Positions 57,997 through 64,000 of a DNA stretch of 64,000 nucleotides are shown here, in pieces; the first letter of the stretch is position 1, and every line of letters begins with the position of its first letter. The notes beneath the pieces were generated by a model, which was given only the letters and a program-made list of their open reading frames with translations, was not told the DNA's origin and did not search any database. The stretch covers positions 14,216,001 to 14,280,000 of the forward strand of contig NC_030813.1 of assembly GCF_001704415.2 (NCBI RefSeq). The letters are read 5' to 3'. A program made the position numbers and the translations under genes. The DNA is from Capra hircus. Its lineage: Eukaryota > Chordata > Mammalia > Artiodactyla > Bovidae.

Positions 57997-58397
57997 CCAA
58001 ATCTAAACCCTTTTAAATGGATTATTTCACCCACTGTAAAACTATTTTACATTAGAATGTTATACCTGCATTATTGTCATATGAATGTCATAGTTTATAC
58101 ACTTCATGTTAAGATTCTAGAATATAGGAGTTACAGACTTATGGAAAAACTATTATGACTACTCAGTAATGTTACAAATTTTAGAGAAGTGAGATTTTAT
58201 ACAGACATTTGTTTCATTTTTCAACCTCAAATTTCATGTAAAAACTGTAAAGCATATATTTATTTTTTAACTAAAGAAATTATTAGTTTTATTTAGAAAA
58301 TTCTGTTATGCCCTTTATGATGTCTGGTGGTAACACACATTAACATAAAGTTTGGGGTTCTGTGCTTGCAAATTTCATTTTGAAATCCAAGCTTTCA

Positions 58398-58445
58398 ATC
58401 ATAAGGAAAAACACTTATTCATCATATTATTCAGTCAGTACAAAC
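58398..58445 (+). repeat. Perfect 48-base direct repeat, copy 2
   Basis: Second copy, 449 bases downstream of the first and in the same orientation. It is followed within two bases by a CTCF-like motif. Confidence 0.95.
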
Positions 58446-58447
58446 TT

Positions 58448-58462
58448 CCAGCAGAGGGCACC
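58448..58462 (+). promoter_or_regulatory. CTCF-like motif
   Basis: CCAGCAGAGGGCACC fits the known CTCF core consensus (CCASYAGRKGGCRS). Not in a recognised SINE. Binding is inferred from sequence only. Confidence 0.5.
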
Positions 58463-58527
58463 ATGCATAATTTCCGACCATGAAATCTTTCTTCTCCAGC
58501 CTGCCTTTGGTTTCCTTAAGTCATGCA

Positions 58528-58546
58528 GGGGCTCCCTCTGCTGTCC
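58528..58546 (-). promoter_or_regulatory. CTCF-like motif, opposite strand
   Basis: On the minus strand the sequence reads GGACAGCAGAGGGAGCCCC, close to the CTCF core. It faces the motif at 58448 in convergent orientation, about 65 bases away. Confidence 0.4.
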
Positions 58547-58914
58547 TTTTAGACCAGAAAACAGAAAGATGTCAATGCATTGACCCCCAAACCTTATAAA
58601 TTTTGTGCAACTATGTTCTAAAGATTATTTCATCATGTTGTAATTGTAGATCTAGTCAACTTCACTACCCACGGATTGCAAGAAAAGATAGCAAACAAGT
58701 TGAGTAAGGTTTAGTTAAACACTTTTGTAAAAAATGCTGACAAATGGTACTTCTAAGATGACCAGGTAGATAAGCAAATAAAAAATTAAAAGAGCAAATA
58801 GCACTGCATATTATATAGTGAGAGTGGAGAATGACACAGAGACACTGAACTTTGATTAATTGTGATAAATTAAAACATCAAAGTACCTGGATAAATGTCT
58901 CTGTGAGTGCATAA

Positions 58915-59012
58915 ATGTGTACTTGTGAAAATCCAGTGTGTGTGTGTGGATGTATAATATGGTGTGCATGTGTTTGTGTTTATGCATATGTCTCTGTGAT
59001 ATGTGTGTGTAT
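58915..59012. repeat. Impure TG/TA-rich repeat
   Basis: Several TGTGTG blocks mixed with TATG text. Low complexity. Confidence 0.75.
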
Positions 59013-59645
59013 ACTAGGTGAAGAATAGAGGGATAGGGGAAAGGAATACTACATACTTGACCCCTGTAATGACTTCTGATCCAAGTTATTTTTCATTAGT
59101 TTTTTGATTTGTATATTCATTTTAAGTGAAGCCAGAGAATAGATTTTGGCTGACTCTTAGTTTGTCCACTTACCTAACAGAATAAAGATAAATGAAGTCA
59201 TTTGATTCTGCACATGCAAGAAGAATACATATTGAAGCAATTGCCTTGATAATTGCTTTTTTTATTCCCTCAAATCATTATAAAACTAAAATACAGGATA
59301 ATTGCCAAAGAAAGATCTTTCTTATCTTGCTACATACTGAATTCTGTCATTCTGTCCAACTGCTGTAGCAAAGCAACTAACAAATTAATGAAATAGCATC
59401 AATCAAAATTTCAAGCAAGCATTCTAATTCTTTGCTTTCCTACCAAATTTTATGTATTCTTAAATGAAATTCTGTAGGCCTTTTATATCCCAAGCTAAAA
59501 ACAGGTCACAGTTTCAAGCATTATGGATTTTCTGTTAAAATCCAAAAAATTCTGTTTAGTTATGAATCTTAAGAAATGGAGTATTCGAGCTTTAATATCA
59601 CAGTAATAATAGTGCTCTTTCCACTAATTGGCCAGGTAAGTTTTT
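59013..59645. other. AT-rich single-copy DNA, no gene
   Basis: Nothing recognised. Confidence 0.55.
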
Positions 59646-59978
59646 AAATTGTTAATCAGTTCAGTTCAGTCACTCAGTCGTGTCCGACTCTTTGCAGCTC
59701 CATGGACTGCAGCATGCCAGGCTTCCCTGTCCATCACCAACTCCCAAAGCTTACTCAAACTCATGTCCATCAAGTCGGTGATGTCATCTAACCATCTCAT
59801 CCTCTGTCGTCCCCTTCACCTCCTGCCCTCAATCTTTCCCAGCATCAGGGTCTTTTCCAACGCATCAGGTGGCCAAAGTATTGGACTTTCAGCTTAAGCA
59901 TCAGTCCTTCCAATGAATATTCAGGACGGATTTCCTTTAGGATTGACTGGTTGAATCTCCTTGCAGTCCAAGAGACTC

Positions 59979-60302
59979 TCAAGAGTCTTCTCCAACACTA
60001 TAGTTCAAAAGCATCAGTTCTTCGGTGCTCAGCTTTCTTTTAGTCCGACTCTCACATCCATACATGACTACTGGAAAAACCATAGCTTTCACTAGATGGA
60101 CCTTTGTTGGCAAAGTAATGTCTCTGCTTTTTAATAGGCTGTCTAGGTTGGTCATAGCTTTTCTTCCAAGGAGTAAGCATCTTTTAATTTCATGGCTGCA
60201 GTCACCATCAGCGGTGATTTTGAAACCCAAGCAAATAAAGTCGCTCACTGTTTTCATTGTTTCCCTATCTATTTGACATGAAGTGATGAGACCTGATGCC
60301 AT
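59979..60302 (-). pseudogene. BovB ORF2 fragment after the active site
   Basis: Encodes 'VSDFICLGFKITADGDCSHE', 'NLDSLLKSRDITLPTKV' and 'MVFPVVMYGCESRTKRK'. The W of CESW is changed and a shift follows. It belongs to the thumb and C-terminal region of the RTE-type polymerase. Remnant only. Confidence 0.88.
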
Positions 60303-60488
60303 GATATTAGTTTTCTAAACGTTGAGTTTTAAGCCAAATTTTTCACTGTCCTCTTTCACTTTCATCAAGAGGCTCTTTAGTTCTTCTTCACTTTCTGCCA
60401 TAAGGGTGGTGTCATCTGCATATCTGAGGTTATTGATATTTCTCCCTGAAATCTTGATTCCAGCTTGTGCTTCATCCAGCCCAGCATT

Positions 60489-60680
60489 TCACATGATGTA
60501 CTCTGCATATAAGTTAAATAAGCAGGTGACTATATACAGCCCTGATGTACTCCTTTCCGGATTTGGAACCAGTCTGTTATTCCATGTCCACTTCAAACTG
60601 TTGCTTCCTGACCTGCATACAGATTTCTCAGGAGGCAGCTCAGGTGCTCTGGTATTCCCATCTCTCTCAGAATTTTCCAC
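60489..60680 (-). pseudogene. BovB ORF2 reverse-transcriptase palm remnant
   Basis: The end of this frame reads 'CLFNLYAEYIM', the segment leading to the YADD motif in BovB. The earlier part is out of step with the family because of indels. The YADD codons themselves lie just downstream at 60411-60422, in another frame piece. Confidence 0.75.
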
Positions 60681-60772
60681 AGTTTATTGTGATCCACACA
60701 GTCAAAGGCTTTGGCATAGTCAATAAAGCAGAAATAGATATTTTTCTGGAACTCTCTTGCTTTTTTGATGAT

Positions 60773-61114
60773 TCAACAGATGTTGGCAATTTGACCTCTG
60801 GTTCCTCTGCCTTTTCTAGATCCAGCTTGAACATCTGGAAGTTCATGCTTCATGTATTTTTGAAGCCTGGCTTGGAGAATTTTGAGCATTACTTTTCTAG
60901 CGTGTGAGATGAGTGCAATTGTGCAGTAGTTTGAGTATTCCTTGGCATTGCCTTTCTTTGGGATTGGAACAAAAACTGACCTTTTCCAGTCCTGTAGCCA
61001 CTGCTGAGTTTTCCAAATTTGCTGGCATATCGAGTGCAGCACTTTTACAGCATCATCTTTTAGGGTATGCAATAGTTCAACTGGAATTCCATCACCTCCA
61101 CTAGCTTTTTTCAT
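60773..61114 (-). pseudogene. BovB ORF2 reverse-transcriptase fingers fragment
   Basis: The longest open BovB piece (113 codons). It shows 'GDGIPVELLHTLKDDAVKVL', 'WKTQQWLQDWKRSVFVPIPK', 'YCTIALISHARKVMLKILQA' and 'LPDVQAGSRKGRGTRGQIAN', in the order of RTE reverse-transcriptase blocks 0 to 2. It is cut from the catalytic YADD block by a frame break, so no active polymerase can be made. Confidence 0.93.
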
Positions 61115-61264
61115 AGTGATTCTTCATAAGGCCCACTTGATTTCACATTCAAGGATGTCTGTCTCTAGGTGAGTGATCACACCACTGTGGTTACCTGGGT
61201 CATGAAGATCTTTTGTATAGTTCTGTGTATCCTTTGCATCTCTTCTTAATATCTTCTGCTTCTG

Positions 61265-61450
61265 TTAGGTCCATATCATTTCTGTCTTTATTGAGCCCAT
61301 CCTTACATGAAATGTTCCCTTGATATTTCTAATTTTCTTGAAGAGATCTCTAGTCCTTCCCATTCTGTTGTTTTCCTCTATTTCTTTGCATTGATCACTG
61401 AGGAAGGCTTTCTTATCTCTCCATGCTATTCTTTGGAACTCTGCATTCAA
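61265..61450 (-). pseudogene. BovB ORF2 linker fragment before the RT
   Basis: Encodes 'AWRDKKAFLSDQCKEIEENN' and 'DLFKKIRNIKGTFHVRMGSI', the stretch between the endonuclease and polymerase domains in BovB. The endonuclease itself is missing because the element is 5'-truncated just upstream. Confidence 0.85.
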
Positions 61451-61575
61451 ATGGGTATACCTTTCCTTTTCTCCTTTGCCTAAAATTGTTAATAATAAGT
61501 CATTATTAACTATGGAATATTAACTGAATGGATAAATGATAAGTCAGAAAAGAGAAATGGTCTTATGTAATATAA

Positions 61576-62119
61576 CATTCAGAAAATGAAGATCATGGCA
61601 TCTGGTCCCATCACTTCATGGGAAATAGATGGGGAAACAGTGGAAACAATGTCAGACTTTATTTTTTTGGGCTCCAAAATCACTGCAGATGGTGACTGCA
61701 GCCATGAAATTAAAAGATGCTTACTCCTTGGAAGGAAAGTTATGACCAACCTAGACAGCATATTCAAAAGCAGAGACATTACTTTGCCGACTAAGGTCCG
61801 TCTAGTCAAGGCTATGGTTTTTCCAGTAGTCATGTATGGATGTGAGAGTTGGACTGTGAAGAAGGCTGAGTGCTGAAGAATTGATGCGTTTGAACTGTGG
61901 TGTTGGAAAAGACTCTTGAGAGTCCCTTGGACTGCAAGGAGATCCAACCAGTCCATTCTGAAGGCGATCAGCCCTGGGATTTCTTTGGAAGGAATGATGC
62001 TAAAGCTGAAACTCCAGTACTTTGGCTACCTCATGTGAAGAGTTGACTCATTGGGAAAAACTCTGATGCTGGGAGGGATTGGGGGCAGGAGGAGAAGGGG
62101 ACGACCGAGGATGAGATGG
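61576..62119 (+). mobile_element. BovB LINE fragment, sense, lacking its 3' end
   Basis: Starts at 'cagaaaatgaagatcatggc', past the active site, and runs to 'accgaggatgagatggc'. It then stops abruptly instead of continuing to the usual ACTGA end. No target duplication is visible. It lies 83 bases beyond the oppositely oriented 1.8-kb BovB. Confidence 0.92.
61586..61876 (+). pseudogene. BovB ORF2 fragment (96 codons)
   Basis: Uninterrupted and close to the family pattern: 'MASGPITSWEIDGETVETMS', 'DFIFLGSKITADGDCSHE', 'LDSIFKSRDITLPTKVRLVK' and 'MVFPVVMYGCESWTVKKAEC'. A TGA ends it where other copies read on into 'RRIDAFELW'. No catalytic residues. Confidence 0.9.
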
Positions 62120-62779
62120 CTATTTCATTTTTATGATCATGTAACTCTGTCATTCCATAGGCAGAGAACATTTCTAAAAATATACAATGAGACCATAATG
62201 TAATAGAAAATGGATCTTACAGTTGGGTAATCAGTGTTTTAGTTAAGTTAGTTTATTTGTCTCTGGATTATTCCAGGTTTGGAGGAGTTGGTTAAGTGCA
62301 GAGGTAAAATGTTAAAGTTTAATGTGAAAAGTTTAATTTTAGGTGGAGCAAAAAACGGATCATTTTAGATATTTTAGAATAGATCTTTGGGTGAGGTGTA
62401 TTTCAAGGGGTAGATTTTACTCTTCCAACTTGAAATAATTTCAGCAAGGTAATTATATTTTGAAAATTAATTTTCCTTATTTCACACTTATTTTAGTCCC
62501 AGAGTATTGTGGAAAAATTAGATCACTGTTTCACCATTAACCTTCCCCTAGTTGCTCTTAAAATGGATGGAAAAACTTCCACAGCTTGGTTGTGCAATTC
62601 CTATCTTGTCCCCTTGTCTTTAAAAGCAATTGATGATGTGAAAATGTATGCCAAATGAAGTATTTTATTTACTATTATGACTGAAATTACATTTTGTTCA
62701 GAAATAAGAGACCCTACGTTTCACTTAGAGTCCAATAAAGCATTGCAATAGAACAGATCATTCTAATTAGGTATAAGTA
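62120..62779. other. AT-rich single-copy DNA, no gene
   Basis: Separates a 3'-truncated BovB fragment from a BovB 3' end. Nothing recognised. Confidence 0.55.
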
Positions 62780-63033
62780 ATGAAACTACAGCACTTTGGC
62801 CACCTCATGCGAAGACTCACTGGTAAAGACTCTGATGCTGGGAGGGATTGGGGGCAGGAAGAGAAGGGGACGACAGAGGATGAGATGGGTGGATGGCATC
62901 ACCGACTCAATGGACATGAGTTTGGGTGAACTCCGGGAGTTGGTGATGGACAGGGAGGCCTGGCGTGCCGCAATTCATGGGGTTGCAAAGAGTCGGACAC
63001 GACTGAACGAATGAACTGAACTGAACTGAATAT
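62780..63033 (+). mobile_element. BovB 3' end fragment, sense
   Basis: 'actttggccacctcatgcga', 'actctgatgctgggaggga', 'gatggcatcaccgactcaat' and a GAACTGAACTGAACTGAA end. Low divergence, so one of the younger copies. Confidence 0.95.
62796..63014 (+). pseudogene. BovB ORF2 extreme C-terminus, well preserved
   Basis: Encodes 'VKTLMLGGIGGRKRRGRQRM', 'RWVDGITDSMDMSLGELREL' and 'VMDREAWRAAIHGVAKSRTR', ending LNE and a stop. This is the normal C-terminal tail, preserved over about 68 codons because the insertion is recent. It has no enzyme domain. Confidence 0.9.
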
Positions 63034-63069
63034 TTAGGTGATTTTATATTGCAAGTTTTGTCCCGATAT

Positions 63070-63231
63070 ACTTATCAGAAAGGTATACTGGAAAAGGGAA
63101 TGGCAAACCACTCAAGTATTCTTGCCTGGAATATCCCAACAGAAGAGCCTGGTGGGCCACACAGTCCATGGGGTCACAAAGAGTCAGACACAGCTGCGTG
63201 ACTGAGCATGCACACACTTATCAGAAAGGTA
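63070..63231 (+). mobile_element. Bov-tA SINE, 5'-truncated, with 16-base duplications
   Basis: SINE 3' part (63086-63215) from 'aaagggaatggcaaaccact' to 'gtgactgagcatgcac'. Perfect target duplications ACTTATCAGAAAGGTA at 63070-63085 and 63216-63231. Confidence 0.96.
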
Positions 63232-64000
63232 GGATTTGGCATGTTTATGTACGTTATGAATTTTTTTTCTTTAGAATTGCTACCATTTAAAAAAATGACT
63301 CAGATTCACACAACAGCCTTCTTTGCTGTAACTAATCCCTCCAGATCAGACTGAGCTGTACAGGCTGTGCTTCCTGCCTGAACCCGCCTAAGTGAACTGA
63401 AGCAGACCAAAAACAAAATAAAAATTCGGCAGAGATTCTTTCCATTATTTTTTAGGAATTCCAGAACTTGTCAAATCTGAACTTCAAAGTAGTTCCCTGC
63501 CTCTCTATCATTGTCTAGGTATAATATCCTACTCATTGTCTCCATAAAAGGGGTACAGGTCTTTTCAGGGAGCTGTTAAGTGACCTCTGCATATCCCAAC
63601 AATGAGATGGCATGAAGGCACCATGGCTGTGTAAAACCAGAGCAAGTCAAACTCTCCTTGAAATAAGAGTTCCTATAGAAATACAAAATCTCAGGGGAGT
63701 TCTTTTTTTTTTTTTTTAAGAAAGCCTATAAAATAATCTGCTTAAATATGATGGTTTTTTCCCCTTCCCTATTTTTTAAAGATAAGAGGAATTAGAACTA
63801 TAGATAAGCCATATGGATCAAAGTGGATTGGTTTAGTTATCTGTTGTAAGGTTTTATTTGGATCTTTTACAAAAAGATTATAGGTTAAGTCTTGTTGGGT
63901 CTCTGTTCTGCAACTCTAAGCTCTGTGTTATTTATAATATTTTAACAGGGATTAGTGGAAGGGAGGTAAAGTGATAAACTTCCACATGTACATTGTTTTT
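63232..64000. other. Single-copy DNA, no gene
   Basis: Contains a 15-base T run at 63703-63717. No gene or repeat family is recognised up to the window edge. Confidence 0.6.

Larger units (their letters stand above)
57350..58914. other. AT-rich single-copy DNA with a local duplication, no gene
   Basis: Holds a perfect 48-base direct repeat (57949-57996 and 58398-58445) and, beside the second copy, two convergent CTCF-like motifs. The 73-codon frame at 58362-58583 runs through the second copy and both motifs; no family recognised. Confidence 0.6.
59646..61493 (-). mobile_element. BovB LINE, antisense, 1.8 kb, with duplications
   Basis: The longest BovB here. The insert 59657-61482 is bounded by perfect 11-base target duplications AAATTGTTAAT (59646-59656 and 61483-61493). 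It covers the 3' tail and more than half of ORF2, including the complement of the YADD active-site codons at 60411-60422. A full BovB is about 3.2 kb, so the endonuclease half and 5' end were lost by 5' truncation. The frame is divided into at least four pieces by stops and shifts. Confidence 0.96.

Noticed and set aside
60773..61114. A 113-codon open frame with reverse-transcriptase blocks as a possible active gene
   Set aside because: It is one piece of a 5'-truncated BovB whose frame breaks before the catalytic motif.
1..64000. CRISPR array, prophage, bacterial operon or plasmid origin
   Set aside because: No regularly spaced direct repeats, no dense long open frames and no bacterial gene organisation. 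The repeat content is plainly that of a ruminant nuclear genome.

Overview
The window looks like intergenic or deep-intronic nuclear DNA from a bovid ruminant (cattle, buffalo, sheep, goat or a relative). The diagnosis rests on repeats. There are many tRNA-derived Bov-tA SINEs, two Bov-A2 type SINEs with (AGC)n tails, about eleven BovB (RTE-clade) LINE fragments with the typical (ACTGA)n end, and LINE-1 pieces of the artiodactyl type. The repeats do not allow a species call. I find no cellular protein-coding gene, no spliced exon I can defend, no functional rRNA or tRNA gene and no CRISPR array. Every open frame with recognisable similarity belongs to a transposable element; the rest are short chance frames in AT-rich DNA.

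Layout. 1-13.5 kb is AT-rich single-copy DNA with L2, MIR, a MaLR LTR (5.9-6.2 kb), an older ERVL-type LTR (8.6-9.3 kb), Bov-tA SINEs and one BovB tail (11.6-12.0 kb). 13.56-15.1 kb is a layered nest: an old L2, split by an L1 3' end, itself split by a Bov-tA. 17.3-17.8 kb is a BovB copy with perfect target-site duplications. 20.4 kb holds a Bov-A2, and 22.3-23.2 kb a LINE-1 3' end. 26.0-26.3 kb is a Bov-tA dimer bounded by a single duplication. 27-43 kb is mostly single-copy DNA with scattered Bov-tA, L2, MIR, hAT-Charlie and L1 3' UTR pieces. 42.8-43.2 kb is a Bov-A2 with an extra third monomer. From 43 kb on, BovB becomes dense: nine pieces in 20 kb against two in the first 43 kb. This part includes the longest copy (59.66-61.48 kb, minus strand, 11-bp duplications) and an oppositely oriented copy beside it. 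52.7-55.16 kb is a LINE-1 whose order and orientation match a twin-priming 5' inversion.

No genes work together here. The biology is retrotransposition: BovB and L1 supplied reverse transcriptase in the past, and Bov-tA/Bov-A2 are non-autonomous passengers, Bov-A2 sharing 3' sequence with BovB. Every reverse-transcriptase remnant is broken by stops, frameshifts or truncation. The least expected non-repeat features are a perfect 48-bp direct repeat at 57.95 and 58.40 kb, and two convergent CTCF-like motifs beside its second copy. I did not find a convincing undescribed system. Repeat names come from recognising consensus motifs by eye; boundaries are usually good to about 5-20 bases and subfamily names are tentative where stated.
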